Part shown: positions 36,126-47,778 of the stretch, piece by piece | Position numbering within the stretch: the stretch's first letter is position 1 | Layout: every line of letters starts with the position of its first letter | Assembly (NCBI GenBank): GCA_034509755.1 | Contig: CM067549.1 | Span: forward strand, 48,757,052-48,821,051 | Source: Anisodus tanguticus | Lineage: Eukaryota; Streptophyta; Magnoliopsida; Solanales; Solanaceae | DNA length: 64,000 nt | Reading direction: 5' to 3' | The notes under the pieces: model-generated | Database searches by the model: none | What the model was told of the DNA's origin: nothing | The model's input: only the letters and a program-made list of their open reading frames with translations | Position numbers and translations under genes: made by a program

Positions 36126-36949
36126 TAAAAGAGATTTTTACACTATGTAGCTGCCTATCATAATAATAGCCGAAAAATGTAATTTTTTATATATTAATGA
36201 TAGTATACATAGCTATTTATATAATTTATATATATGTATTATTTATATTTGACTAAGGAATGTAATTATTTTTCGCGCAAAATGTGTTTAGGACCCTTAA
36301 TAAACAGCACAACGTGTAAATTAAAAGGGATTAATGGATTTATTTTCAGATAATTTTACTGTCACTAGTGATGTCAAGTGGGATGACATATTTGTTTCAA
36401 AATAATACAGTTGATTTGTTTCATATCTATTATCTTGATATGGTAGTAAGCTAGTCAATTTGCCGTAGGTAATTACGTAAAATAAAATAAGGAGATAAAC
36501 TAGTTACTAATTGACAAAGTACAAATTTTGACCATCAACATTCAACTATTAATAAGTCATATGAATTTAGTAGAAAAACAAGAAAAATCCTCCTCTTGAT
36601 TGAGATATATTTACTTTTTAATCAGAGATTTAAATATTACACTAATCTTATAAGATGCACTATACCAAACTATTGTTACATGAGAACTGCTCCAATACAA
36701 TATTACACATGGAGAAAATAGTTACTAAGCATGCGATTGAAATTAAATCAATGATTTTAGATATGATATCTAAATGCGGGTAAATATGAATGATATAAGC
36801 ACACGTATCACTTTTTTATTATTTTATATAGTCAGTACAAACATAAATAATAAAATATGATAATTACAATAATAATAATAAGAGGGCCTGAGTAGTAATA
36901 ATAAAAATTACAAAAATAAAGTAGTAGTAGTAGTAGTAGTAAGATGTTG

Positions 36950-37115
36950 CGATTAAGGGTGTAGCTAAATGTGAATTAAATTGTAATGAAGACCATAGGC
37001 AACTAGGATTCAAATTCCGATAGAAGCAAAAACTATACTATTATTTTTTCATTTGTCTAAGTTTAAATAGGCTAATTGATATGAGCACAAGTTAACTCTG
37101 GCACTACTGTTATAG
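36950..37115 (+). mobile_element. SINE remnant
   Basis: CTAGGATTCAAATTCCGATA (box B-like) is followed by TTTTTCATTTGTCTAAGTTT, AAATAGGCTAATTGATATG and AGTTAACTCTGGCACTA. It ends directly before the hAT element. It is related in layout to 6690-6885. Confidence 0.4.
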
Positions 37116-37127
37116 TAAAAAAGTACT

Positions 37128-39189
37128 AGGGTTGACCAATGGGACGGGATTAGGGGACGAGGATTTGGGGATGGTGGAGTCGGTCGGGATCGGGATTAGG
37201 GGGACGAGATTAGAGGATAGGAAGTGGTCTCATCCCGTCTCACATCCCACTATCAGAGGAAACGGGATTTGCGGGATGGGATGGGACGAGAAGGAGGATT
37301 TGGGGGGGCTTTTAATTTTTTTTTTCTAGACACTTAATTTTAAAATATATATATATTTAAACACTTAAATAATTGAACAAGATAGTGAAAAAACATTCCA
37401 ATGCTAATTGCTTTTATATTATTTAATAGAAATATGATTTTTTTCTAATACAATTTCAATATTTCAACTTTATTTCGTAGTTCAAAAGTTGCAAATCACA
37501 TAGTAAAATTGGCATTAAAAAATTACATATGCAACCATACTTTTTCTAATTTTCTAACAATCTCTTGAGGATCTTCTGTTGGAATTGGAATTTGTTGGTC
37601 TAATTGTTCAATGTCGCTTCCTGCTCCCTCGAATAAGATTTCGTTGTAATTGTAGTCGTCTTATTCATTGATCTCTGGTTGACCGCACATTCTACGCTCC
37701 TCTCTAATCCAATCTCTAAATAAAACTGCAATCTCCAAACTGTCTCCCGCCAATGAGTGTCTGTGCTCTTCTATTTGAAACCTTTCAGCACAAAAAATAA
37801 TTTCAGAAGCTGTAGATGACGCTTGAATATTCAACACATATCGGGCCATCTTTGATAGAGTCGAAAATGTCTTTTGATTCTCCCTCCGGTATTTCAGCAA
37901 GTCCTCACGTCCATTTTCATTAGCAATTGATTCGAACGATACAACACCCTACAAAATATAAACATCAAACTCGCTAATTTGTGAAGCACTTGAACCACTA
38001 TACATTCTATTTCGAAGGCCTTGAATACTTGAAGCAGAAATCATATATTTTTTATAAGGTTGAAGTGAAGTAGAAGAAGATGGTACAAAAGCCGGTTGAT
38101 TATTTGCACTTTTCTCTTGGTAATACATATACATAGTTTTGCATTGTGTTTGTATGCTAGAGATAACATGTTCTTTAGTTGGTTCTGTTTCAAGTATTTC
38201 TAGGCATTCATAAATCGTTTCAATAAGGGCATTACAACCGTCTACTTTAATAGTAGGATTTAATACAACACCAAAAAAATAAATAGTGGGAATAGGAAAA
38301 AATATTTTTAAAATTTTACAATCATTTTTGTAATAGCTGGAGCGTAAGTTGATTTTTTTCTTATATTCATTAACTAACAAAAATATTAGAGCTATATAAA
38401 ATAACATAGATGAAATAGTAGGATAATAAATACCAGAAAATTCCTTAATTGCTAGAAAAAATTTCTCTAAGAATACAATAAGTTCCCAAATGTTATCCTA
38501 ATCATCATCTACAAGCATATCCGAAAGATTTTAATTATGGGCGTTAAATACTAAAGTTAAAGGTCTTCTATACTCGTGAGCAACAACTAATTGTTCATAC
38601 AAAGAATTCCACCTAATTGCAACTTCTTCTGGATTTTGATTATGGGCGTTGAAAATTGAAACTTTGCTCGATGATCCTCAAGCTAGTTGCCAACTTCACT
38701 CCCAATTTTTGAACTTTGATAGAAATTAGCAAATAAAATATAATAGTTAGTGTGCAATTTAGACTTGTAGAGAGAGAGAGAGAGAGATTAGAGAGATGAT
38801 AGGAAGATTTGTGAGAAAAATGAAGAGGAAAATGAGATATTTATAGTTGAGAAATAGAGTTAATGTGTAAATATACTAATTTAGGGGTTAAAAATAAATA
38901 TTAAGGGGGTAGGGGGGTTTATGGGGTGTTGGGGGGCAAAATGGTGGTTTGTAGTCGTTGCCAACAGTTAGAATTGCAAATGGTCGTTTGTGCAACATCT
39001 ACTTTCTGGCAGAAACGGGACGTGACCGTGGCGGGATCAGGACGGGCCGGGGCGGGATCGGGATAGGCGGGACATGCGCTTGTCCCATCCCGATTTCAAA
39101 CCCGACTAGAGTCAATCTTTATCCCCTAATTTACCTAGCGAAATCGAGACGGGCTGGATTGGGTTGTCCCGGGCCACTGGCCGGCCTTT
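37128..39189 (-). mobile_element. hAT-superfamily DNA transposon, internally deleted
   Basis: The left end AGGGTTGACCAATGGGACGGG and the reverse complement of the right end, AAAGGCCGGCCAGTGGCCCGGG, match at about two thirds of positions, mostly differing by transitions. The flanks AAAGTACT (37120-37127) and AAAATACT (39190-39197) agree at 7 of 8 positions, the duplication length made by hAT transposases. GC-rich subterminal GGGACGGGAT-type repeats occur at both ends. Only the C-terminal part of the transposase remains, so the copy cannot move by itself. Confidence 0.85.
37661..38650 (-). pseudogene. hAT transposase C-terminal part (BED zinc-finger/RICESLEEPER-like)
   Basis: The minus strand reads, from 38650 down: RWNSLYEQLVVAHEYRRPL, a segment with two stops, FLAIKEFSGIYYPTISSML, FFPIPTIYFFGVVLNPTIKV (all typical of DUF4413 near the catalytic RNase H-like fold), a Ser-rich linker ending SEFDVYIL, and after a gap the hAT dimerisation domain LKYRRENQKTFSTLSKMARY / QIEEHRHSLAGDSLEIAVLF / RDWIREERR. 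The BED finger and the N-terminal half of the catalytic domain are missing. Family members are normally some 600-700 residues. Confidence 0.85.
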
Positions 39190-39913
39190 AAAATACTAGC
39201 ATTAAAGTGATCATTGTTAATTGCATGCGCCCACAAAAAATTGTGAAACAAGACAATACAACCACAAACAAAAAAACTTTACCCTCTATGGCGTATAAAG
39301 AAGAATATCTCATCATATAAATGATAAATAATTGAAAGATTTGTGAAATTAGTAACAGAAAAATAAGGCAAATAATATATTAGAATAGATTAATTTACAC
39401 CGAAATTATATAAAAAAATTATACTATAAGTAACACGAACAAAAATGTGTTTTGTTCACTTATTAGTCTTCATCCTCGTGAAGGTGTCTGTTCCATTTGA
39501 CTATCATTTTCTTATGCATCGTGGACGTGAATTAGTCCTAAACTAATGTTCCTCACTTTGTTGTAATCATTAATTGATAAAACCACTTGAATAAATTAGA
39601 TATTGAATCAATAATTGCTTTTGTTCAATCTTTGGATTCATAAGAGATTAGCAAAAACAAAATTTCTGAAAACTAAAGATGGACTTGTATGATCAGAATA
39701 TAAACTTTCCGTTCATTCATGTAAATGCAATTTATTCTGATTTGTGCATTAGAACAAAAGAGTTTTTTTACAACAAAAAGTAGAAACAAATATTTGATAT
39801 ACTTTTTGACATTTTATTCTTAGTAATTAACAACTAAAACTACTATTAACAAAAATTGACACGTACTGGCCAATCAAAAGAAGAAGAAAATCTGCGTATC
39901 GAATAAACTTATA
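39190..39913. other. 3' flank of the MYB gene
   Basis: AT-rich and without ORFs. A possible polyadenylation signal for the MYB transcript, AATAAAAT on the minus strand, lies near 39812-39819, about 95 bases past the stop codon. The hAT target duplication ends at 39197. Confidence 0.45.
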
Positions 39914-41815
39914 TCACAAGAGTTGGTCAAACTTCCAAGATTCATCAAATGTGACATTATTCATCATGTCACTATCATCATCAAGCAAGAAATCCAATGT
40001 GCTGCTGAAATCATTAATTTCCCAGTCAAATCCCATATTATTTTCCATTGGCCATTCATCAAAGCTAGGCAAAAACTTCAAATCGTCAAGAATGTTGGAT
40101 GATGATGATGAAAATGAAGATGATGATGTTGAAGGAGTTGATTCTTGAAAATTTGGGACTAAAATCTCATGGGGTTCAACCAATGGAACGTCATCAGTAC
40201 AAAAGCCATTATTGTTGACTTCCACTAAGGTTGACTCAACATTATTTGGGCAACTCTTCTCTGTGTTATTATTATTATTATTGTTGATGTTGTCATCGTC
40301 TTCTAGTTTGATCTCTGTAATAGTTGATTGATCAACTGGACTGCTTTCAACATCCATTTGTGGCATTAACATTTCTTGATTTTTTTCTTGTTGAATTGGT
40401 TGATTATTTTCTGGCTTTTCTAATATGTTTGATGAAATTTTATCATTAGTAATAGTGGAGAGTGGCTTGTGAGTGACTGGATCAATCCCCATTTTCTTCA
40501 GCTTCTTCTTGATGTGTGTATTCCAATGGTTCTTGATTTCATTATCAGTTCTTCCAGGTAAATGAGAGGCAATTTTAGACCACCTGCAAATAATATTCAC
40601 TCAATCAAATCACTAGAAGCATCGAAAATCGATCCACAAACTTGACTCATGAGACTCACCCTTTATTTGAGAATAGAGAGGGTAAGTAACTTGTTATAAG
40701 AGATTAAATAACACGGACTTTATACAAATCCTTTACATAGTAATTTCGTACGGAAAGAAGGAACCCAAAAATAAAATGACATATTTAACCTCCATACATC
40801 AAGAGAGTATTTTTTTTTTTATATTGGTATCTTGTGAGGGGGTCCATTTTCCCACTTGGGTAAAAAGAGTTTACAATAGGTAAAGGAAAAAATAATTAAT
40901 GGATAACAATGACACACTGAAAGGTACACTGAAGAATGGGTGCCTGAAATTGAGTTAAAGTTGTTGTCTACCACTTGAAAACAATATTTGAAATAATTTT
41001 TTTAATTTTTTTTTTGAAGTTTGCTTTTTAATGAAATCCACGTGAAAGTTAAATTATGATCCACACAAAGAGCCTAAGTTAAAAGTATATGAGAAATAAT
41101 TGGCATGTTTTTTTCAAAAATAAAGAATTAATTAATTTACCTATTGCCAAGTTGAGCATGAAGATCAATAACCATCTTTTCTTCATATTCTGATAAAAGT
41201 CCTCTCTTCAAATCTGGTCTTAAATAATTTGTCCATCTCAATCTACAACTCTTTCCACACCTTAAAAGCCCTGCACCATAACCAAAAACTCATCAACACC
41301 CACAAAAAGAAAATGTTTCTTTTTAATACACTATGACTATATACTATAATCAAGATAAACTAGTAAGTAATTTACTTGCTTTAAAGAAAATTGAACCAAT
41401 TATGGGGATGAAATAATCATTGAGGCTACCCCTTTTCATTTTTCCACATTAACCACTAAAGAACATTGCCTTTGGATTAAGAGTGTGTTTGGTACGACGG
41501 AAAATATTTTCTCCATGCCAAAACACCGCCTCGAGAGGCAGCGAATTATATATATGTGTCTATTTTCTCTTATCATTGGAGCTAGACGCAACGATCAGTT
41601 CTGTCATACTTGTTACGTCTAGTTTGAATTTGTCAGCGCTTAATGCAGGTTGACGAAGTAAAGACGAAAAAATGAGAGTGACCTGCGAGTTTAGGGACAG
41701 CTCTCCAACAGCATTGGCCATTATTGAGAATGAAGTTAATGAGCTTCTTGTCTTCATCAGTTGTCCATGGACCTTTCTTCAATCCAACTTTGTCACAACA
41801 AGGTTGTCTCCCCAT
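39914..41815 (-). CDS. R2R3-MYB transcription factor, MYB20/MYB43-like, three exons
   Basis: Nuclear DNA-binding regulator. Exons on the minus strand: 41815-41683 (133 bp), 41270-41141 (130 bp) and 40583-39914 (670 bp), all with GT/AG junctions, giving 310 codons plus stop. The 133/130 sizes are the standard R2R3-MYB exon pattern. The N-terminus MGRQPCCDKVGLKKGPWTTD opens R2 (Trp-regular repeat, ending LLRCGKSCRLRWTNYLRPDL); R3 contains YEEKMVIDLHAQLGNRWSKI and ends GRTDNEIKNHWNTHIKKKL. The C-terminus is Ser/Asn/Asp-rich with GFCTDDVPLVEPHEILVP and an acidic end (FDESWKFDQLL), a likely activation domain. In Arabidopsis the closest group as I recall (MYB20, MYB42, MYB43, MYB85) controls lignin and phenylalanine supply in secondary walls. 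MYB40/ODORANT1-type is the alternative. All key Trp residues are present and no break is seen. Confidence 0.93.
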
Positions 41816-41958
41816 AATTTCAAGAAAATATATTGTTATCTTATTGAGAAAGGAACAAAATTAGAGCTTTGTTTGATGAAAGAATAAGAAAGAGACTTAG
41901 GCAATTTCTTTGAGAAAGATGAAGAGTTGCCTAAATCTATAGACCAGCACCAAAGACC

Positions 41959-41974
41959 ACCTACTTATATATAA
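41959..41974 (-). promoter_or_regulatory. TATA box and adjacent secondary-wall MYB element of the MYB gene
   Basis: On the minus strand TTTATATATAAG (41974-41963 region) lies about 155 bases before the start codon, fitting a transcript start near 41935-41940 and a ~120-base leader. Overlapping its downstream edge, ACCTACT (41959-41965, plus strand) fits the secondary-wall MYB-responsive element ACC(A/T)A(A/C)(T/C), the site of MYB46/MYB83. One 7-base match has limited weight. Confidence 0.5.
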
Positions 41975-43072
41975 ATTCAGAACCAACACCCACCCCCTTT
42001 TCTACCCCAGTGGGTACCATACATCACCTCTAGAGAAAACACGGCTTATCATGAATTAATTGAAAAAAATCTATGTCATCCCTCTAATGGGTTTAATACA
42101 TAGGAGTAACTTGATAATACCGATTATAAACGAATTCAAGATTTAAATTTTGCAACAATACATATTAGCTGCTCGGTTAATAATATTTATATTTGTCAAT
42201 CAATATACATAATATATAAATATATTATAAGTATATTATAATTTTTTTGGTAATTTTTTTAATATACAACTATTTATACTAATTTCCTAAAATTAATTGA
42301 TTTGAACGTTTGAAGTTTATTGAAAATTTAAGTTCAAAATTTAAATTTATAAAGTGAAATTGTATCGTATGTTAGTTAGAGAGGTTGACGAGCTATTACG
42401 ATCTTTAGATTTCCCATCTAGACACTTGAGGCTCCGGAATAGCCTTGCTTTCACATTCCCTCTCTTTCCTTGGATCAGGTTAGCACTTATGCTACTTCAC
42501 ACACCTATATTCAATCAACTGAGTAGAGAGGACAATTAGTAAAGCACTACAATTAACATAGCAGCCTGCGGAGAAAGCTCGTCCGCCCGTACTCCTAAGT
42601 TGGAGCAAGAAGCAAGGGATTGAGCGCATCTTTCCCCTTTATATTAGTATATGTTGCCTTGTTACTCATCCGTAGAGCTAAAAGGAATTTCGGAAGCCAT
42701 ATTCATTCCCACACACCAATACCAATCAGAGTAGTTGTTCAGTAAGTCCTACCCCTAATAGAAAGGATGAATTACTTATACGCTTCGTCAAGTAAGAGAG
42801 GATCTTAAGTCGAATAAATCACATGCTCTAACAATCGTGACTTTAGTTCGTGATATTATATTTTACAAAATAAATCACATGTATATTAGTTATGTAAGTA
42901 AAATGATGAATCTAATTGAATTTATATCTAACAATTTATATACACAACTAATACTAATTGTTGGAGGAATGTTTATACTACTATTGATGCATTTTTAACT
43001 TGTTATTAGAGGTAGTTTGTTTTATTTCTATACGAAATATATTGTTACTAGTATCTTTTAAGTGTTTGATAT
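41975..43072. other. Upstream region of the MYB gene
   Basis: Between the TATA box and the copia element. 41975-42345 is AT-rich promoter-like DNA with no ORF. 42350-42800 has a distinctly different composition and is listed separately. 42801-43072 is AT-rich again, ending with the copia target site GATAT. Confidence 0.5.
42350..42800. other. Possible organelle (mitochondrial) DNA insertion
   Basis: The stretch has a near-balanced base composition unlike its AT-rich neighbours and contains phrases such as GAGGCTCCGGAATAGCCTTG, ATTCCCTCTCTTTCCTTGG and AGCAAGGGATTGAGCGCATC that have the look of plant mitochondrial intergenic DNA. No organelle gene is recognised, so this is a composition-based suspicion only. 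Confidence 0.3.
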
Positions 43073-43278
43073 TATTAGCGAATATTCTCAGAATATTCTT
43101 CGTATATTTTATAATTATGATAGATGTATAGTTAAGGTAACTTAGGATTCTAATTGTATTAGGAATCAACCTTTGTAAGGTAAGTTAGGATTCGTACCAT
43201 ATTAGGAATCAACTTTGTACAGCTATATATATTGTGAATAATTAAAGGAAACCCCAAGGGAAATTATTCCATCTTTCA
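43073..43278 (+). repeat. 5' LTR of the copia element (206 bp)
   Basis: Starts TATTAGCGAATATTC and ends ATCTTTCA. It carries one copy of a 43-bp unit (AAGGTAACTTAGGATTCTAA...) followed by a shorter related unit (AAGGTAAGTTAGGATTCG). A TATA-like CTATATATATTG lies near 43222. Confidence 0.95.
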
Positions 43279-43292
43279 TGGTATCAAGAGCC
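43279..43292 (+). other. Primer binding site, initiator-Met tRNA type
   Basis: TGGTATCAAGAGCC follows the LTR directly. It matches the usual TGGTATCAGAGCC with one inserted A. Confidence 0.85.
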
Positions 43293-43432
43293 TAAAACCG
43301 AAATCCCTTCTCTTCCTCATTCTCGGCCGAAATCAACATTTTTTTTCTGATTTCACAGGGAAAAAAAATCTGGTTTCTTCCTCCCTTTCTCGGCCAAACT
43401 AGAAAATTCCCTTCCCTCGACAGGCAGCAACC

Positions 43433-44534
43433 ATGTCTTCCCCCACAAATTCTGGTTCATCCACTGGCACACTTGACAACCCCTCTCAATGTTCAGTATC
43501 TTCTTTTCATCCGGCATTCGCCGTTAACAACATCAAGAATTTTATCCCTATAGTTCTTGACCAAGAAGACTGTTAATATTCCATGTGGATGGAACTATTC
43601 TACATTCATGCATGTGCATACAACGTGCTCGATCATATTGACGAATCTATTCCTCGTCCCACCGATGTTACAGACTCAATCTGGCGTCGTCTTGACGCCA
43701 TCGTCAAACAATGGATCTACGGCACCATCTCCAAAGACCTGTTGTGCACTATCATGAAAACAGGTGCAACGGCACATGAACTTTGGGTCCGGCTAGAAGA
43801 AATCTTTCAGGACAATAAAAATACTTGGGCCGTATATTTGGAAGAGCAATTCAATAATATCCGCTTCGAGAATTTTAACAACATGTCCGAATATTGTAAG
43901 CAGCTGACACTCATAACCGATCAACTATCCAACGTCGGGACTTCTGTTTCAGAAACCAAGATGGTGCTTCAACTTGTTGCGGGTTTACCAAAAGGTGAAT
44001 ATACAACACTCGCAACAATGATTCAACAAGCCGACCCTCTCCCAAGTTTCAACAAGGCACGTTCACAACTATTGTTGGAAGAAACTAGACGTGCTAAATA
44101 AGAGGAATACAATCAAAAGGCCTTAGCCATTGACGGGATGACAACACCTGCGGCCAAGGCGGCTGCGCAAGAGTCCAAGAATTGCAGCGAGTCCAGCAGC
44201 AGCAGCAGGACAATGGCGGAGGTCGTGGCGGCAGAGGTCGCAACAACAAAGGCAAGGGCCGCGGAAAGGGCCAACGCAACCAAGCCAGCAGCCGTGCCAG
44301 GCGAACTAGAACCAAACCAGCAAGCAGGGCCCAACCAGCGAATCGGGCCTCGCTCGCATGCCCGTACTGAATGCAAGGGCCCAATTACAAAGCAGCCGTG
44401 GTCGATTGGCCTCTTGGGCCTTGCCCCGCCCACCAGTGCAAAGCCAACCACCGCGAGCGGCAGAGCCCACCGATCGCAGTCCGGCGAAGCAAGCAGAAGA
44501 CAAAGACCCCCGGCCCCGACTGTTTTGGGCTAGG
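43433..44534 (+). pseudogene. Copia gag (broken)
   Basis: The ATG at 43433 opens a Ser/Thr-rich N-terminus; a TAA interrupts at 43574. The same frame goes on through YSMWMELFYIHACAYNVLDH, DLLCTIMKTGATAHELWVRL, EEIFQDNKNTWAVYLEEQF and LVAGLPKGEYTTLATMIQQ (the UBN2/gag-polypeptide fold) to a TAA at 44099. The nucleocapsid part is in a shifted frame (44182-44370: DNGGGRGGRGRNNKGKGRGK), with a zinc-knuckle remnant starting CPY and a TGA. Gag would form the particle that packages RNA. Confidence 0.85.
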
Positions 44535-44578
44535 CCTACACCACCGCGAACCTCCAACAGCCCGACGATAATTGGTAC

Positions 44579-45826
44579 ATGGACACCGGAGCCACATCTC
44601 ACCTCACCCGGTCGTCAGGTAACCTATCTCAACTACATCGGTTAAAGTGTCCTCAATTTATTACTGTCGACAATGGTCATCGCATTCCAATTGAAGGTTA
44701 TGGTAACACACACACCAAACATCCACACCCACCTTTCTCCCTAAACCACGTCCTATACATACCTAACATCATTAAAAACTTAATCTCTGTTAGAAAATTC
44801 ACTAGCAATAATTCTGTGTCTGTCGAATTCGATCATTTTGGTTTTTCTGTGAAGGAACTCAATACGGGGAAAATTCGTACACGCTGCAATAGTGTGGGAG
44901 ACCTCTACCCATTCACTCAATCTTCCACTGTCAGACCGCAAGCACCTCTATACCTTGCGGCGATCTCTCCCTCAACTTGGCACAACAGACTCAGACACCC
45001 CGGAGACCCAGTTTTTACTTTTCTTAGGACTTTTAAGCGTATCCAATGTAATAATGAAAAAATTGCCCAACACTGTTTTTCTTGTCCACTAGGCAAACAT
45101 ACTCGTCTTCCCTTTATGTCATCAAAAAATGTTACTTTTTCTCCCTTTGATATTGTTCATGCTGATTTGTGGACATCTCCGATTGTTAGCTCCTTGGGTC
45201 ATAAATTCTATCTAGTATTCTTAAATAATTTTTCATATTTTGTCTGGATTTACCAATTGAAATTCAAATCTGAAGTTTTTGCAAAATTCCTTGAGTTTCA
45301 AAAATTTATTAAAACACAATTTGAAAAACATATTAAATCATTCCAATGTGATAATAGACGTGAATTTAATAACTCGGCATTTCATAATTTATGCTCTAAA
45401 CAAGGCATGGTTTTCCATTTTTCTTGTCCCTATACTTCTTCCCAAAACGGAAAGGCTGAAAGAATTATACGTACCATCACCTGCCTACCACCGCCTTTTT
45501 GGGTCTATGCTGTCAAAATGTTAGAATCCCTTCTAAATATTTTACCAACTAGCACACTCCAAAACAAAACCCCTATAGAAATCTTATATCGTAGGCAACC
45601 ATCATATTATCACCTGCGTATTTTTGGATGCTTATGCTACCCTAACATAGCCTCCACTGCACCCCACAAACTTGCCCCTCGCACTCTTCCATGTGTCTTC
45701 CTTGGTCTATCTCCTAATCATCGGGGCTACTTGTGCTATGACATTGCTACTCGTAAAATCATCATCTCCCGTCACGTCACCTTTCACGAGACAACCTTTC
45801 CTTTTTCAAATCTCCAGAAATTTTAG
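44579..45826 (+). pseudogene. Copia protease and integrase
   Basis: This 415-codon frame begins within the protease (YMDTGATSHLTRSSG, catalytic DTG) and proceeds to the pre-integrase zinc domain (WHNRLRHPGDPVF ... CFSCPLGKHTRLPF, His and Cys pairs kept) and the integrase core: FDIVHADLWTSPIVSS (first Asp), FQCDNRREFNNSAFH (second Asp), SSQNGKAERIIRT (Glu). The usual LDD of the VDDFS box reads LNN. It stops at 45824. The frame has lost its N-terminal Gag fusion. Confidence 0.88.
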
Positions 45827-47765
45827 ACCACCGATTACATCTTTCTCGATGAACCAAGTTTGTCACCGGTCATCCAAAATCTATACCAACAAGCAGCCTT
45901 CCACGCGCTCCGATGCAGCCTCGCCACCGTCCGCACCACCCCCACCAGCTCCCTCGCTCACCCCTACACCCCCGGTCCGAGTCACCCGCACCACCAACAA
46001 CATGCGCCTGCACTCCAAAGAACTGGTCCCGCAGTCTGGGTTTCCGTGCCAACCAAGAGCACGGAAAAAACAGCCCCATCCGAATCGTTGCCCACTGGTC
46101 CGAAACCGGTGGACCAAAGAACCTCACGGCCCCCGACCCACCACTACTGCCCTCACATCGCATGGAGACTCGTGCACAACACGGGATCTTCAAACCCACG
46201 GTTCAATTCAATCTCTCCACACAAACCTTATCACCCATTCCAAAAAATCCAAAACTAGCAAAATTCGACCCAAATTGGAATGCGGCCATGTGCGAGGAAT
46301 TTAACGCTTTAACCAAGTAGAACACTTGGGATTTGGTACCTACACCAGTTGGTGTGAATGTTATCCGGTGTATGTGGCTATTTCGTCACAAGTTCAGAGA
46401 CAGTGGTGACTTAGAGAGGTATAATGCAAGACTGGTTGCCAATGGCACTAATCAGCAGGAGGGTATTTATTGTGGTGAGACATTCAGTTCGGTTGTTAAA
46501 CCGGCCACTATTCGGACTGTTCTCAGTATTGCTATGGGCATGCATTGGCCGGTTCATCAGCTTGATGTCAAGAATGCGTTTCTTTATGGGGATTTGAAAG
46601 AGACTGTGTACATGCATCAGCCTCCTGACTTTGTTCATCCGGCAGCTCCGCAGTTTGTGTATCGTCTCAGGAAGTCATTGTATGGATTGAAACAGGCACC
46701 CCGCGCTTGGTATGATCAGTTCGTTAAGTATCTTCTGCAGATTGGTTTTGTATGTAGCAAGTGTGATACATCTCTCTTCACTTTTCACCGAGGTAGCAAC
46801 ACTGCATATTTACTATTATATGTCGATGACATTGTTCTTACTACCTCATCTGACGGGTTGAAGAATGAAATCATTGCTCTACTCAAAACTGAATTTGCTA
46901 TGACTGACTTGGGCAAGCTAAGTTATTTTTTGGGTATATCGGTGATAAGATTTGTAGCCACTATGTTCCTGTGTCAGCGTAAGTATGCAGAAGAGATAGT
47001 GTACAAGGCCAAGATGGCAAATTGTAAAATTATGCCAACTCCGGTGGACTCAAAATCCAAGCTTAGTGCCAATGACGGTGCGCCAATTTCTGATCCCACT
47101 CTATATCGGAGTCTAGCAGGTGCTCTTCAGTATCTTACATTCACTAGGCCTGATATCGCATATGCCGTTCAGCAGGTGTGTCTGTTCATGCACGACCCCC
47201 GAGAGTCCCATTTTACCGCCCTCAAACGTATTATCAGATATGTTAAGGGCACACTAGACTTTGGTTTACATCTATACCTCTCTGCCCCAACCAAGTTGCT
47301 AGCCTACACGGATGCAGATTGGGCAGGATGCCCCGACACACGTCTCTCCACCTCAGGGTACTGTGTATTTCTTGGGGATAATCTTATCTTATGGTCCGCC
47401 AAGCGGTAGGCCACGCTATCCCGTTCGAGTGCTGAAGCAGAATATCGCGGATTTGCTAATGTCGTTGCTGAGATCTGTTGGCTCCGAAATCTTCTTTTAG
47501 AGCTCCAGTGTCCATTACGCAAGGCGTCTATAGTCTATTGTGACAGCATATCTGCTATCTATATGTCTCATAATCCAGTCCAACATCAGCGGACTAAGCA
47601 TATTGAGATGGATATCCACTTTGTGCGAGAGAAGGTTGCTGTGGTCGTCAAAATTTTACACGTGCCTTCCTCTTATCAGTATGCAGACATTTTCACAAAG
47701 GGACTACCGCGATAGCTCTTCACCGACTTCCGATCCAGCCTTAGCATTCGGCCTCCTCCCGCTCC
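45827..47765 (+). pseudogene. Copia reverse transcriptase and RNase H (broken)
   Basis: A Pro-rich linker (45860-46258, partly shifted) is followed by FDPNWNAAMCEEFNALTK and a TAG at 46318 before NTWDLVP. The frame 46333-47409 has the RT: RHKFRDSGDLERYNARLVAN, HQLDVKNAFLYGDLKETVYM, YGLKQAPRAWYDQFVKYLL and the catalytic LLLYVDDIVLTTSS. RNase H begins YTDADWAGCPDTRLSTSGYC; TAG at 47407 stands where Gln is usual in SAKRQATLSRSS-type sequence. SAEAEYRGFANVVAEICWL and YADIFTKGLPR with TAG at 47713 follow. Confidence 0.9.
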
Positions 47766-47769
47766 GTCT

Positions 47770-47778
47770 GAGGGGGAG
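47770..47778 (+). other. Polypurine tract (copia element)
   Basis: GAGGGGGAG lies directly before the 3' LTR start TATTAACG. It fixes the LTR boundary and thereby the non-canonical TA terminus. Confidence 0.9.

Larger units (their letters stand above)
31493..37127. other. AT-rich intergenic DNA between the Tat and hAT elements
   Basis: No gene is supported. Contents are given separately: an unidentified repeat pair (31590-32180), (TA)n at 32201-32260 and SINE remnants near 33480, 35957 and 36950. Short repeats include TGATTTTGTGAACATTCAAA occurring twice at 33153-33200, (TA)n near 34297, and (GTA)n at about 36916-36940. The rest, including 33700-35900, is plain AT-rich sequence. Confidence 0.55.

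Noticed and set aside
44094..44645. Several overlapping ORFs on both strands around the copia gag/pol junction
   Set aside because: They are shadows of the GC-rich nucleocapsid-coding segment (Gly/Arg-rich repeats, CAG runs). Only the plus-strand gag and protease frames carry family motifs.
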